Translations under genes and position numbers: made by a program | NCBI GenBank assembly: GCA_944363975.1 | Contig: CALVVU010000002.1 | Span: forward strand, 62,001-126,000 | Direction: 5' to 3' | DNA length: 64,000 bases | Source: Candidatus Coprovivens excrementavium | GTDB taxonomy: Bacteria > Bacillota_I > Bacilli_A > RF39 > UBA660 | In this document: positions 35,094 through 45,472 of the stretch, piece after piece | Position numbering within the stretch: the first letter of the stretch is position 1 | How the letters are laid out: the number at the start of each line of letters is the position of its first letter | The notes under the pieces: generated by a model | Databases searched by the model: none | The model's input: the letters and a program-made list of their open reading frames with translations, nothing else | Told to the model about the DNA's origin: nothing

Positions 35094-35885
35094 ATGTTTA
35101 GAAGAGAAATGAAAGTTAATTTAAAAAGTTTTATAATATGGAATTTTATTCTAATTGCTTTATTATTGATAGTATTTATAGTTTACCCATCTCTTGTAAG
35201 TAATGAGAACGTAGAAATGCTAAATGAAATGTTAAAAATGTTTCCCGAAGAAGTATTAAAAGCCTTTAATATGGATATATCTGGAATTGATTCTGTTTTT
35301 GGTTGGCTTAAAACAGAAGGGTTTATATTTATTTTACTAATAACTGGAATCTATAGTGCTATATTAGGTTCTAACATTTTATTAAAAGAAGAAAATGATA
35401 AAACAATAGAATATCTAAATAGTCTTCCTATAAGTAGAAAGCAAATTGTTATAAGTAAAATCTTTAGTGGATTAATTTATATATTTTTAATGGTTTTAAT
35501 AATTGGAGTATTCAATTTTATTGGTTTATCTTTAAGTGGAGATTTTGATAAAAAACTATACATACTACTTAGTATAACCCCATTATTATCATCAATTGTT
35601 ATATTTTCTATATGTCTATTTCTATCAACATTCACTCACAAAACAAATAAAATGATTGGAATTAGTTTAGGAATAGTATTTGCCAGTTATTTCTTTAATA
35701 TAATATCTGAACTAGGGGAAGAAACTAAGATTTTAAAATATATTTCAATATTTACTTTAGCAGATGTACGTAATGTAATTTTAAATATTTCTATAAATCC
35801 ATTAATGGTTTTTATATCATTTATTATTACTTTTATATTTATAAATTTAACTATAGTTCGTTATGACAAAAAAGAGTTAGTATAA
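35094..35885 (+). CDS. ABC-2 type permease
   Basis: 263 residues with about six spans (near 15-33, 77-97, 120-144, 155-178, 185-203 and 236-256) and the LLKEENDKTIEYLNSLPISR motif of ABC-2 permeases before the second pair of spans. It forms the membrane half of the transporter with the ATPase upstream. Confidence 0.9.
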   Translation: MFRREMKVNLKSFIIWNFILIALLLIVFIVYPSLVSNENVEMLNEMLKMFPEEVLKAFNMDISGIDSVFGWLKTEGFIFILLITGIYSAILGSNILLKEENDKTIEYLNSLPISRKQIVISKIFSGLIYIFLMVLIIGVFNFIGLSLSGDFDKKLYILLSITPLLSSIVIFSICLFLSTFTHKTNKMIGISLGIVFASYFFNIISELGEETKILKYISIFTLADVRNVILNISINPLMVFISFIITFIFINLTIVRYDKKELV

Positions 35886-35960
35886 TAATATTTCTAAAAG
35901 GTAGGTAAAAATCTCTTATTCATAAAGGTATGATATTATTTCGTCTGAATGGGGGATACT

Positions 35961-36435
35961 ATGCAAGAAATATTAACAAAACAAGATGTTATTAGAAAGA
36001 AAATGAAAAGTATTTTTAAAATACTATTAAAATCATACAAAGAAAGAATAAAAGCCAAAACAATCCTAGGAATAGAGGATAAAGATATTCTAAACTATCT
36101 TCAATTCGCCTCTATATTTAACGCCTTAACTAGAAATGAAAAAATTCGGTGGAAATATTGGATATTGTATTCGTCCTACAGAAAGAAAAAAGGGATATAA
36201 TAAAATAAATTTATATTTAGGATTAATAGAAGCTCAAATACTAGGATTACAAAAAGTAATGTTAGATTGTGATGTTAATAATATAGCATCAAGTAAAACT
36301 ATGGAATCTTTAGGTGGAATACTAGAAAGAACTGAAATAGATCCTTATGATGGAATATTAACTAGTATCTACTGGATTGATGTACCACAATCAATTAATA
36401 AATATAAAGAAGAATACCAAAAATATATCAAATAA
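35961..36435 (+). pseudogene. GNAT acetyltransferase with a frameshift
   Basis: The C-terminal half, GGNIGYCIRPTERKKGYNKINLYLGLIEAQ...NNIASSKTMESLGG, is a typical acetyl-CoA-binding GNAT core. The N-terminal part lies in another frame (from ATG 35961) and reads ...NALTRNEK before running out of frame near a run of six A at 36139-36144. One base removed there joins NALTRNEK to FGGNIGYCIRP. The N-terminal domain is also shorter and less conserved than usual, so this is probably a decayed gene rather than a sequencing slip. Confidence 0.75.
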
Positions 36436-36460
36436 AAAGAACTATAATCTAGTTCTTTTT
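36434..36460. terminator. Bidirectional terminator
   Basis: AAAAAGAACTA (36434-36444) pairs perfectly with TAGTTCTTTTT (36450-36460) between convergent genes. Confidence 0.9.
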
Positions 36461-36697
36461 TAATGCCTTAATATCTCGATTAGTTAGTTCTTCAACTTCT
36501 CTAGCTACTTTAAATATCTCTTTACCAAACTTAAATGTACTAGGATAAAAAGAAACAATGTCATTTTTTTGTAAGTTAGTTAATCCCTTTACATTACTAA
36601 TATTAAATAAGTATTCACCATCTTTTGTAATAATTATTCCAGCTTCACCATCAAAGGAATAAACTTTCCCAATTGTTTTTAAACTATTATTTTCCAT
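36449..36697 (-). CDS. Small OB-fold (cold-shock-like) protein
   Basis: 82 residues from ATG 36697, which has GGAGG eight bases upstream; a TTG at 36703 is not needed. The sequence TIGKVYSFDGEAGIIITKDGEYLFNISNV...LQKNDIVSFYP follows the cold-shock domain pattern (GKVKWF...GYGFI...FVH...G..V.F) in a divergent form without the usual aromatic RNA-binding residues. The start lies inside the end of the 1740-residue gene upstream, so the two are co-translated. It may bind RNA. Confidence 0.65.
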   Translation of the reverse strand: MENNSLKTIGKVYSFDGEAGIIITKDGEYLFNISNVKGLTNLQKNDIVSFYPSTFKFGKEIFKVAREVEELTNRDIKALKKN

Positions 36698-39600
36698 TAA
36701 CAAAACCTCCAGATTTTATTTGTTCATTTTTTAATTCATTTATCTTTGATAGCGCAGCATTTAATTCTTCGATGGAATGCTCATTTTGCACTGCTATATC
36801 ATGAGTTATATTACCATTAACATCTAAAGCCACATACCAGTCTTGACCAATTATGACATGAACATATTCAGTATCAAATATTTCATAATCAAAATCTATA
36901 GTCTTATAATAATTAACCATATCTATATTTTCAAGACATTCTTTAATAGCAGTTATTCTTTGTAAGGATACTAAAACAGATGTATTAATATTTTCTTTAT
37001 TATATTCCAACGGTTCTAATCTAACAGCTTCATATATAGGTTGATTACTATCTAATTTAATGGCTTTAGCAAGATTATTTTCCCCAGTAGTAGCTAATAC
37101 TACTGCATTGTACGAAACATCTTTATAACCAGTATATACATCTCTTCCAATATCACTTTCTGATAGCAATTGTGTTTCATAACCACCAAGTGCATAATAC
37201 GGACTAGCAACTACATTTTCAATTGGCATTGAACTATCTTTACTTCTTTCAATTAATTCTAAAGCAACTTCCGTGCAGGCATTTATTACATCATCATTAG
37301 AATATTTACTTGATACACTATGTCTTAATTGATTTAAGAAAACGGTATTTCCATTTCTAAATCCTGATACTCTTGATACATATTCGTTTGTTTCAGGATC
37401 TACAAAAACAATATGAAAACCTCGTGGATCAAGATTACAAAATTCAAATAAAGCATCTGCATGTCCATATGCTCTCATACAGGCACCAGTTCTTTCACCA
37501 TGTGTTAAATTTCTCGAACTAGATCTGTTACCAACAATGACACGTAATTTCTTCGGTTGCTCCTCATCAGTTTGATAATCATGTATAAACGATGGAATAG
37601 TTACCTCATTAAATTGCATCATTTTAATTTGCATTTCACATGTCTTTTGAAGTCTGTCTTCTCGACTACAATGAGCCGCATTAGGTCCATCATTTTTCTT
37701 AACTAATTCGAAATCTTCAACCCCTAATATTATTTTATAATAATTAGAAATAGAAGAGTATATAGCACAACATTTTAATACTTTATATGCTGAAATTTGT
37801 ACATTTATTGGTTCATTATTCTTAACTCTCAAATAATCATCGATTTCTTCTTGAGATTTTCCTTGTTGTCTCATCTCTTCAACAACAATATCAATTAATT
37901 TTTTTCTTTCTCTTAAAATTATTTTCTTTTCATTTTCATATATTTGATTAAAAGCATTTATAAAATTATAAATATTAATACTATCTTCACCTAAAGATAA
38001 TTTCTTTACTAATCCATCAAACAAATCATTCCATTCTAAAAATTTATATTTATTTAATAAAGCAATTAAAGACTTAAATTTTTCTTCATCATTTATAATT
38101 TTCTCAAAAGATTCAAGATTAACGTTACTTATTGTATCAGCCAGTTTTCTTTTTGGAGGATATATTGGTATCTTCTTAACACTTTTTAATAACTCTTCAT
38201 TTTCCAATAATTTTTCAAATGAACTAGGTAAGTTTTCAAATCTTTTAATATTTACAATTTTTGCTCGATTTTCTTTTTCGTTTAAATTCCTTATATAATC
38301 AAAAATAACATTTTTAACTACACGTATATTCTTTTTTATTTCAGGCAATTCTTCAGGACTATATTTACTAACATCACCGTTTAAAAAGTACAATGTTTTC
38401 AAATTCAATTCTGAAAATTCATTCATACTCTCTAAAATTTTTATAAGTACATTAAGATTATTTTTAACCATATAATTAAATATTGCATTATATAATGACT
38501 TTGTTTCTAAATTATATTTTAAATTTGTATCCTTATATATATCTTGTGTACTTCTATATTCATTTCTTTTTTGTATAATAAAATAATTAGTAATCTTATT
38601 AAACAATGGCGCATATATATTTTGATTATTACCTAATTCTTGAATTAACATTCTCATAAACTCTGAATAATCTCTTTTATATGTATTTAGTAATAATTCA
38701 TTGCCAGTAAGCATAATATCTTTTTCTAAATCATTAGGTATATATTTTACAATTGTATTAATTATTTCTTTTATTTCATCTTCAGTAATACCTCTTTGAA
38801 TCATTACTAAAGTATTAGTATAAAAATTAATTATATCTTCATTTTCTATACTAAAATAATTTTGTCTTAAAGAGTCATTTACTGATGTAATAATACTTTC
38901 ATCTAACTTCCTATCTTTAAATACCTCAATAAGTTTAGTTACATAATTTATATCTTTTTGTAATATATTTTTTAGATTTTCAGTTTCTAATAATGTTAAA
39001 ATTTCTAATCCATAGTTTTTCTCTAATAAATCATATACATCTTTATTATATTCAGGATGTTTATTTAATAATTCTGTTTTAATAATAGAGTAGGCTTCAT
39101 CATTTATAAGTTCTAAAACAGAATTATGTACTATATAAGTAATAATTGAATCTATTGAATGCCTTTTTAAATAAGATTGTAATAATTCGATATCCAAAAA
39201 TTCTTGATTAAAAACTAAAGAACTATTATCAACATTTTCTAAATAATATTTTATGTATTCTTTAATATCTTTATCTTCTTTTGCTAATTTTAAAATATTA
39301 TTATTAGTTGCTAATTGTAAATTCTTATACAAAGTATCTAAAGTAACTTGCCTATATTCAGGATATTTAAGAAATATTTCAATGTAAGCTACATTACCAA
39401 ATATATTAGAAATACATGTATCAATTACATACTTAATAAAAATCGGATGTTTAATATTAGATAAATAATATTCTAAGTTAGAATCAGGAACAAACTTATC
39501 AATTAAATTATTTTCAATTAAATTTATAATAATATCAAAAACCTTCTGTGTTATTTCAGGACTATTTTGTTTAATAATTAACATCTTTAAAAGAGAATTA

Positions 39601-41909
39601 GTTAATATAACATCATTACTTGTTTTTTTAGTTGTTATTATATTAAGTATTCTCTCAGTATATTCAGCTCTTGAAAGTAATTCCTTTAATAGATCATTTC
39701 GATTTGTCTTATAATTCATATCAAAAAAATCATAATCTAAACAATTATTTATCCAATAATCAATAATATTTTTGTATACAATATTTTGCTTACTATTGCA
39801 TAACAAGTTATAAAGTGCCTGATAAGTTTCTTGATTATTTGAAAAAGTAATATTATCATAATCTAATAAATCATTATTTTGATTATTTGAATACAAAATC
39901 ATGAAATCTATTGGCAAATGCTTATTTTTACAATCTTTAATAAATTCAATTAAATATGGTAAATAATTTCTATTTGTAGAAAAAAATTCAGGATTACTTA
40001 CCAAATATTCAGTACAACTAAAAGTAGCATTTTTTATAACATCATTATTAAAATATCTAGTTAAAGAAAGAGGAATACCTTTTTTATTTAATAAACATTC
40101 TCCTAAACATTCATAAAATATTAAAGATTTTTCATCAATATTAGGTTTTTCACCTTCTTTAGTTTGAGATATAGTTCCATAAATATCTGCTGACCTACTA
40201 GACAAAGACTTTATAATATCACTATTAAATTCTATCTTTGCAAAAATAGCTTTCCATACTTTCCTAACTTTGTCTAAATCATCCATTGTATTTATAACTG
40301 AAATAAAACTATTATATGCAGCAGTATCTATCACATCTATTTGATTAATCATTTCTAATATGTAATTAGAACCAGTCAATTTAGCAGTAGGAATAATATT
40401 TAATTTTTGAGTTAAAGTAAGATTCAATGGATTATCTTTATCACAAACAATATTAACAAGTAACTCTGTTTTTTGTCCTTGCCAAAATTCCAAACTAGAA
40501 TTATAAACATTGGATTTTAATTCTTTTAATCTCATTAAAATACAATCAAATATTTCAGGATTATCATTAAATCTAGGTAAATAAATATTATTTGGAACTA
40601 ATTGTTCTTTACTTAGCATAGGTATCAAAGAACGCCATACATTATTTGGATAATTTATCTTATAAATAAAATTATCAGGTACTTTAGAAAAGTGAACATC
40701 CACATCTTTCAACAGATTCATTACATTATCTTCAATAAAATAATTTCCAACATCATCTATTTTAATAAATGTTTTTAATACTAAATTTAAGTCGACTTTT
40801 GTAACTAAAAAATTAAAGAACTTAGGATCAAATAAAATTTTATTACAAAAATCCTTATCATAACCACTATTTAAAGAAGAAAATAACACTTCAACATGAT
40901 CTAAATTATGATCTAAATTATATATTAAAGCATCTATAAAATCATCTTTCTTTGTTTCAAAAGACAAATACAATGAATTAGAATAATAACATATCAAATG
41001 TATTAAGTCACTCGTTTTATAATATTTGATTAAAGTAATTACTAAATCTGGATAGTCTCTTGGAAAATCAGAACTATAAAATTCATTTACTATATCATGA
41101 TTTCTTTCAATTTCTTCAATTAAAACTTGTCTTTTTTCAATCTGATCAATATCTTTTAAATAGGGTTTTTTATATGAAGAATATCTTAGAGCATTTCTAT
41201 ATACTCTTAAATCATTTATATTAGCATTAATAAAATTATAACTTAAATTTTCTACAGATATATTTCCTTGATCTAATTCTCTTAAAATAATTTCATTGAT
41301 TTCAGGATTAGAACTATCTATATTATAAAGCGGAATAGAAGTTATCTGATCTGTTTCAATACATCTATTAATAATAGTAGGAGAAATTGTAAATATATTT
41401 TTATATTTATGTCTACCCATAGCTTCAATTAATAATTGCTCAAACTCAAAGCTAACGGGATTCATACATATTGAACCATAGTGTTGTTCAAGTTTATTAT
41501 CTATAATAATTTTAATAACTTTTGGATTTTCTATAGAACCATATACTTCATCCTTATTTTTTAAGTAATCAAGCACCATTGGAATATAATTATTTATATA
41601 ATCAAAAAATACAGGAAGAACTTGAGAAGGTAACTGTTTAGCAATATTTTCTTCACTTTCAAAAACATATTCACTCATAAATGAGTCAAAATCTTGTTTA
41701 ACAATTATATCTAATAAAAAGGGGATATACTCAGGTGTCAATAAATCATCTTGAAGATTATCAGGACAATTTATATCAAAAGGATGTCCTTCTTTAACTT
41801 TTGCCAAAAACAAAGACTTTAATTCAGAATTATTTGCTATTTGTTCAAAATCATCATCATCTAATTCCATTAGTCTATTTTGCTTTAATTTTTCTAATAT
41901 ACTATCCAT
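36687..41909 (-). CDS. Giant helical-repeat protein with conserved C-terminal domain, unknown function
   Basis: 1740 residues with no signal peptide or membrane span. Residues 1 to about 1270 look like a long array of helical units, rich in L, I, N and D, with recurring KYP/NPE and YI(V/I)xN-type patterns. From about 1400 there is a compact domain with C-x(n)-H-type motifs: GPNAAHCSREDRLQK, VGNRSSSRNLTHGERTGACMRAYGHADALFEFC, DPRGFHIVFVDPETNEYVSRVSGFRNGNTVFLNQLRHS. These conserved polar blocks could form an active site. The family is not recognised. It has its own promoter (TATAAT as the complement of 41920-41925) and GGTGA site, and precedes the OB-fold gene. Confidence 0.7.
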   Translation of the reverse strand: MDSILEKLKQNRLMELDDDDFEQIANNSELKSLFLAKVKEGHPFDINCPDNLQDDLLTPEYIPFLLDIIVKQDFDSFMSEYVFESEENIAKQLPSQVLPVFFDYINNYIPMVLDYLKNKDEVYGSIENPKVIKIIIDNKLEQHYGSICMNPVSFEFEQLLIEAMGRHKYKNIFTISPTIINRCIETDQITSIPLYNIDSSNPEINEIILRELDQGNISVENLSYNFINANINDLRVYRNALRYSSYKKPYLKDIDQIEKRQVLIEEIERNHDIVNEFYSSDFPRDYPDLVITLIKYYKTSDLIHLICYYSNSLYLSFETKKDDFIDALIYNLDHNLDHVEVLFSSLNSGYDKDFCNKILFDPKFFNFLVTKVDLNLVLKTFIKIDDVGNYFIEDNVMNLLKDVDVHFSKVPDNFIYKINYPNNVWRSLIPMLSKEQLVPNNIYLPRFNDNPEIFDCILMRLKELKSNVYNSSLEFWQGQKTELLVNIVCDKDNPLNLTLTQKLNIIPTAKLTGSNYILEMINQIDVIDTAAYNSFISVINTMDDLDKVRKVWKAIFAKIEFNSDIIKSLSSRSADIYGTISQTKEGEKPNIDEKSLIFYECLGECLLNKKGIPLSLTRYFNNDVIKNATFSCTEYLVSNPEFFSTNRNYLPYLIEFIKDCKNKHLPIDFMILYSNNQNNDLLDYDNITFSNNQETYQALYNLLCNSKQNIVYKNIIDYWINNCLDYDFFDMNYKTNRNDLLKELLSRAEYTERILNIITTKKTSNDVILTNSLLKMLIIKQNSPEITQKVFDIIINLIENNLIDKFVPDSNLEYYLSNIKHPIFIKYVIDTCISNIFGNVAYIEIFLKYPEYRQVTLDTLYKNLQLATNNNILKLAKEDKDIKEYIKYYLENVDNSSLVFNQEFLDIELLQSYLKRHSIDSIITYIVHNSVLELINDEAYSIIKTELLNKHPEYNKDVYDLLEKNYGLEILTLLETENLKNILQKDINYVTKLIEVFKDRKLDESIITSVNDSLRQNYFSIENEDIINFYTNTLVMIQRGITEDEIKEIINTIVKYIPNDLEKDIMLTGNELLLNTYKRDYSEFMRMLIQELGNNQNIYAPLFNKITNYFIIQKRNEYRSTQDIYKDTNLKYNLETKSLYNAIFNYMVKNNLNVLIKILESMNEFSELNLKTLYFLNGDVSKYSPEELPEIKKNIRVVKNVIFDYIRNLNEKENRAKIVNIKRFENLPSSFEKLLENEELLKSVKKIPIYPPKRKLADTISNVNLESFEKIINDEEKFKSLIALLNKYKFLEWNDLFDGLVKKLSLGEDSINIYNFINAFNQIYENEKKIILRERKKLIDIVVEEMRQQGKSQEEIDDYLRVKNNEPINVQISAYKVLKCCAIYSSISNYYKIILGVEDFELVKKNDGPNAAHCSREDRLQKTCEMQIKMMQFNEVTIPSFIHDYQTDEEQPKKLRVIVGNRSSSRNLTHGERTGACMRAYGHADALFEFCNLDPRGFHIVFVDPETNEYVSRVSGFRNGNTVFLNQLRHSVSSKYSNDDVINACTEVALELIERSKDSSMPIENVVASPYYALGGYETQLLSESDIGRDVYTGYKDVSYNAVVLATTGENNLAKAIKLDSNQPIYEAVRLEPLEYNKENINTSVLVSLQRITAIKECLENIDMVNYYKTIDFDYEIFDTEYVHVIIGQDWYVALDVNGNITHDIAVQNEHSIEELNAALSKINELKNEQIKSGGFVNGK

Positions 41910-42036
41910 ATTATCACCTATTATATTTTATCACATATAAAAGAAAACAAAAATAACAATTAATTGGATTTAAGATAATAAATATGATATCCTAAAGTAA
42001 ATAAATTTAACATTTATCTTGAAAGGAAATTTATAT

Positions 42037-42786
42037 ATGGATAATAAAATAACATCAATAGAAAGAAAAATTACTGGAGAACCAACAATAGTTAAAGGAA
42101 CAATTGAAGAAAATTGCGTATTTGAAAATACTATTATGGGAGGATACGGAACACTTATTATTGATAAAGAATTTATTGATGATATGGCATCCATCGCTCA
42201 AAGTTTAACATTTTCAAATAGTTTTATTGATCTCTTTTCTCAAGTATGTAATAAAGTATCTGATTATTATACGTCAAATCAAAAAAATGAACTACAACGA
42301 GAAGAAACTTATAATCAAAATGTTGTAGTAGATGAAGAGGGAATGATTATTGGTACAAAAATATCTAGTTTAAAAGGGAAAAATATTTCAAAATGTAGTG
42401 AAAAATCAGTAGCAGCATACATTATTTTCAAGTATTTATTTGATAATAATAAAATAACAAGACTTCCATCCTTAGTATTATCAAAACTAGGAGTTTTCGA
42501 TTCAGAGAAAAGAGAACCACATGCATTTATGACATTTGAAAAAGAAAGTGATAATTATCCAACAAAATACTTATTATTTGATATTGAAAATCCTACTGAG
42601 ATAGCAGATGATTCAGGTAAAAAATATTTGGTACCAGGATTATATTCCCTAACAGATGAAGAACAAGAATCAATTGAAATAGGTAACCAATGTTCCCCAA
42701 CATCTCTTTTCGAATTAATAGGCAAATTTCACGAAATAGGTGCAAAAAGAATTTATGGCTCAATAATAAAAACGAAAAAAATGTAA
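42037..42786 (+). CDS. Transglutaminase-like cysteine protein (candidate)
   Basis: 249 residues from ATG 42037 with AAGGAA upstream. The motif KCSEKSVAAYIIFKYL (Cys120) resembles the catalytic cysteine helix of transglutaminase-like proteins, followed by His162 (PHAFMTFE) and Asp182 (YLLFDIENP), in the right order and spacing for a Cys-His-Asp triad. No signal peptide, so it would act in the cytoplasm. It lies 15 bases before the kinase-like gene and faces away from the giant helical protein. A protease or cross-linking function is inference. Confidence 0.55.
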   Translation: MDNKITSIERKITGEPTIVKGTIEENCVFENTIMGGYGTLIIDKEFIDDMASIAQSLTFSNSFIDLFSQVCNKVSDYYTSNQKNELQREETYNQNVVVDEEGMIIGTKISSLKGKNISKCSEKSVAAYIIFKYLFDNNKITRLPSLVLSKLGVFDSEKREPHAFMTFEKESDNYPTKYLLFDIENPTEIADDSGKKYLVPGLYSLTDEEQESIEIGNQCSPTSLFELIGKFHEIGAKRIYGSIIKTKKM

Positions 42787-42801
42787 TTTTGAAAGAAGGA
42801 A

Positions 42802-43896
42802 ATGATGAAGTATTTAAAATGGATGTATAATGATACATCAAATCAAAATGACTTTAAATATAATATAAATGGAGTTACTATAGCAGACAATTGGAATCCT
42901 GACGCCCAATTCGATCAAACCGGAGGATTTAACTTCACTAATGAAGAAAATGCCTTAAGATGGATATCTCGTGGCGACACTTTATATGATGTAACAATCC
43001 CAGATGATGGAGAAATAATTAATGTTCATAACATAAAAACTCCAAATGGTATCTTTAGAACTAACAAAATAATTTTAACAAACCCAAGAAAAATATCAGA
43101 TGAATTAACCTTAGAACTTTACAAAAAAGCCAATATGCCAGATTATACCTTATTTGAATCATTAGCTTATCTTGCTTTAAATGGCTGTATAAATACATGT
43201 CTTACTATAATAAGAGAAAGAATAACTAAAGATAATGTTGCTTTAGCAATGAATGAATACATTGGTGTAAAAAAGAGAGAAAATCAAAATACAGAATGCT
43301 ATGAAAAAGTTCTTAGTATCCTAGGTGAAATAGAAAATGATTTATATATCTGTCTTACCATTAATAAAGACCCCTTTATTAAAAAGTTATCAAATGATAA
43401 TATAATAAATCTAACTGGACAATCTGGTTCAGGTAAATCTACTTATGCTAAAAAAAATTATAATAGTGATTCTTATTTAATAATTGATACCGATGACATA
43501 CTTAATAATTCACGATTTAACAACTCATCTCCCATAAATAAAGAAATAGGTACTTATTTAAGAACCAAGTATCAAAATTTACCTAACTTACATAATGATT
43601 TTGATTTAATATATCAAGAAATAATTAACTATTGTCAAAAATATTCTGATAAAATAATTGTCATAGATTGCGCTCAATTTCATGAAATAAAAGATATATC
43701 TATTTTAAAAGGAAAAATAATTATTCTTAGAACATGTATAGACGAATGTTATAATAGATGTTTAAATAGATGGAAATTAAATAATCCTAATTCTTCTATC
43801 GAAGAATTCTCTAAATACAAAGAAAGAAAAAAATCTCTCTATACTTGGTATAAAGGAACAAATACTCTCTTAAAGAAATTAAATAATTTAAAATAA
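42802..43896 (+). CDS. Two-domain protein with C-terminal P-loop kinase
   Basis: 364 residues. The N-terminal part (about 25-100) contains GGFNFTNEENALRWISRGDTLYDVTIPDDGEII, a compact alpha/beta motif that recurs in uncharacterised Gram-positive and phage proteins. A helical linker (100-190) leads to a P-loop domain with Walker A GQSGSGKS (206-213), IIDTDDIL, and a lid with DECYNRCLNRW. The C-terminal half resembles shikimate- or zeta-like kinases and the protein at 31131. It follows the transglutaminase-like gene closely, so the pair may act together. The substrate is unknown. Confidence 0.6.
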   Translation: MMKYLKWMYNDTSNQNDFKYNINGVTIADNWNPDAQFDQTGGFNFTNEENALRWISRGDTLYDVTIPDDGEIINVHNIKTPNGIFRTNKIILTNPRKISDELTLELYKKANMPDYTLFESLAYLALNGCINTCLTIIRERITKDNVALAMNEYIGVKKRENQNTECYEKVLSILGEIENDLYICLTINKDPFIKKLSNDNIINLTGQSGSGKSTYAKKNYNSDSYLIIDTDDILNNSRFNNSSPINKEIGTYLRTKYQNLPNLHNDFDLIYQEIINYCQKYSDKIIVIDCAQFHEIKDISILKGKIIILRTCIDECYNRCLNRWKLNNPNSSIEEFSKYKERKKSLYTWYKGTNTLLKKLNNLK

Positions 43897-43932
43897 AAAT
43901 ATATTCTAAGAATTAAATAGGAATGATGAAGT

Positions 43933-44679
43933 ATGAATATAAATAAAATAGGAAATTTAATTGCTAGACAACGAATTGCTAAAAAAATGACTCAAGATCA
44001 ATTAGCTAAAAAACTTGGTATTTTAAGAACTACAGTCTCTAAATGGGAAAGAGGAATTAATACTCCAGATATCTCTTTATTACAACCTTTATGTCAAGAA
44101 TTAGATTTAACTTTTACAGAATTAATAAATGGTGAAAAGAATATATCTAATAAAGATAATACTATTACAGCAATTGATGCTATAAATTTCTATAACAAAA
44201 AGACTAAAAATAAATATTTAATAGTTTCTATAAATATAATATTTTTATTATTTTGTTTCTTCCTATCTTTAATAATAATTAATAATTATAATAAGTTTAC
44301 TATGTATAAAATACATACTACTAACACTCCTTTTACAATAGACGGATATTTATTAGAAAATGTTAATAAAAAAGGTATCTTTATTCAAAATATAATATAT
44401 AATGATGAATTAGTAGGAACTGACAAAGAAATAATAACTGATAGTGTAACTATCACCTTAAAATCAAATAATAAAGTTATATATAGTTTTAAAAAGATTA
44501 ATCATAGTAATCAAGAACCTATTCACGATTTATTAAATAACACTTCTTTTTATGTAGATACAGATACAATAAAGAAAATAGATTTAAATAATTTATCTTT
44601 ATTAATAGAACTTGAAGATAATCAAGAACTAAAAAATAATATTATTGATTTATCAAAAAATAATTTAAGAACTCCCTAA
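43933..44679 (+). CDS. Membrane-anchored XRE regulator (third copy, no secreted partner)
   Basis: 248 residues. Helix-turn-helix at 8-65 (MTQDQLAKKLGILRTTVSKWERG), linker, membrane span (about 95-117), and an external domain with FTIDGYLLENVNKKGIFIQNIIYNDELVGTD, matching the DGYL...I-x-Y-x-D...GT core of the copies at 16191 and 59799. Unlike them it is not followed by the secreted WxGxW protein; the next genes are two small membrane-anchored proteins bracketed by a 59-bp direct repeat. The final codons (RTP*) lie in the first repeat copy, so the gene end may have been altered by the duplication. Confidence 0.78.
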   Translation: MNINKIGNLIARQRIAKKMTQDQLAKKLGILRTTVSKWERGINTPDISLLQPLCQELDLTFTELINGEKNISNKDNTITAIDAINFYNKKTKNKYLIVSINIIFLLFCFFLSLIIINNYNKFTMYKIHTTNTPFTIDGYLLENVNKKGIFIQNIIYNDELVGTDKEIITDSVTITLKSNNKVIYSFKKINHSNQEPIHDLLNNTSFYVDTDTIKKIDLNNLSLLIELEDNQELKNNIIDLSKNNLRTP

Positions 44680-44727
44680 GAGTTCTTTTAAAATACCCAA
44701 TATTTCTAAAAGAGCGCAATCGGCTCT
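44669..44727 (+). repeat. 59-bp direct repeat, copy 1 (tandem hairpins)
   Basis: This segment is identical to 45906-45964 except for one base (C versus T near position 48). It contains GAACTC/GAGTTC followed by TTTT, a short terminator, and AGAGC/GCTCT, a second weak hairpin. The first bases are the last codons of the regulator gene. Confidence 0.9.
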
Positions 44728-44815
44728 ATACTTTATTTAATAAATGTTATAACATGAAAGTATAAAAAGATTAATTTTTTCTTTTTATGATTTTAATTTT
44801 ATATGAGGTGTTTTT

Positions 44816-45451
44816 ATGAAAAAATCAATATTAATAACTATTATTACTATTATCTTTGTTGGTTTCTTCTTTATTTATGGTATAAAACCAAATAGTAATA
44901 TAAATATAAAAGAAATAAATAATTTATGGAATATATATGATATAAACATTAAAAAGATTAAAGATTATATTGCTCCTATTGCTGATGCTAACGATAAGTT
45001 TGAATGGTATAACTTAAAAACATTAAATACAAGTGATAAGGAATACGAAGAATATTTAAATTCATTATTAATCTTAGTTAGAAACGATTATATAAATCTA
45101 GAGAATCCAAATAATATTTATACTGAACCAAATCTTTTAACAAAATATCGAAATAAAAATTATATTTTAAATAGTGAACTAGAAATATTAAATGATAATT
45201 ATGATTTAAATCACAAGAAAAAATCTTATATAAGTAAATTAAAATACTATAAAGAAATAGAATTAAATATTACATCTCAAAATAAAGATAATTTATTATC
45301 AATAATAGATGATAGCCTAGCTTTCACTGAGAAATATTTTATTGAAAACCCTCAGTCTTATAGTGATTATTTATATAATCAAATTATTGAAACAGAAGTT
45401 CTATTAAAAATAAGTGAATTTATAAATACCGAATATAATAGATTAAAGTAA
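44816..45451 (+). CDS. Small membrane-anchored protein of unknown function
   Basis: 211 residues with one N-terminal span (about 5-22) and an external helical domain rich in K, N, Y and L. No lipobox or catalytic motif is seen. It shares an operon with the next gene (22-base gap), both sitting between two copies of a 59-bp repeat. The ribosome site is GAGGTG. Confidence 0.55.
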   Translation: MKKSILITIITIIFVGFFFIYGIKPNSNINIKEINNLWNIYDINIKKIKDYIAPIADANDKFEWYNLKTLNTSDKEYEEYLNSLLILVRNDYINLENPNNIYTEPNLLTKYRNKNYILNSELEILNDNYDLNHKKKSYISKLKYYKEIELNITSQNKDNLLSIIDDSLAFTEKYFIENPQSYSDYLYNQIIETEVLLKISEFINTEYNRLK

Positions 45452-45472
45452 TAATAAAAGGAATGATAAAAT

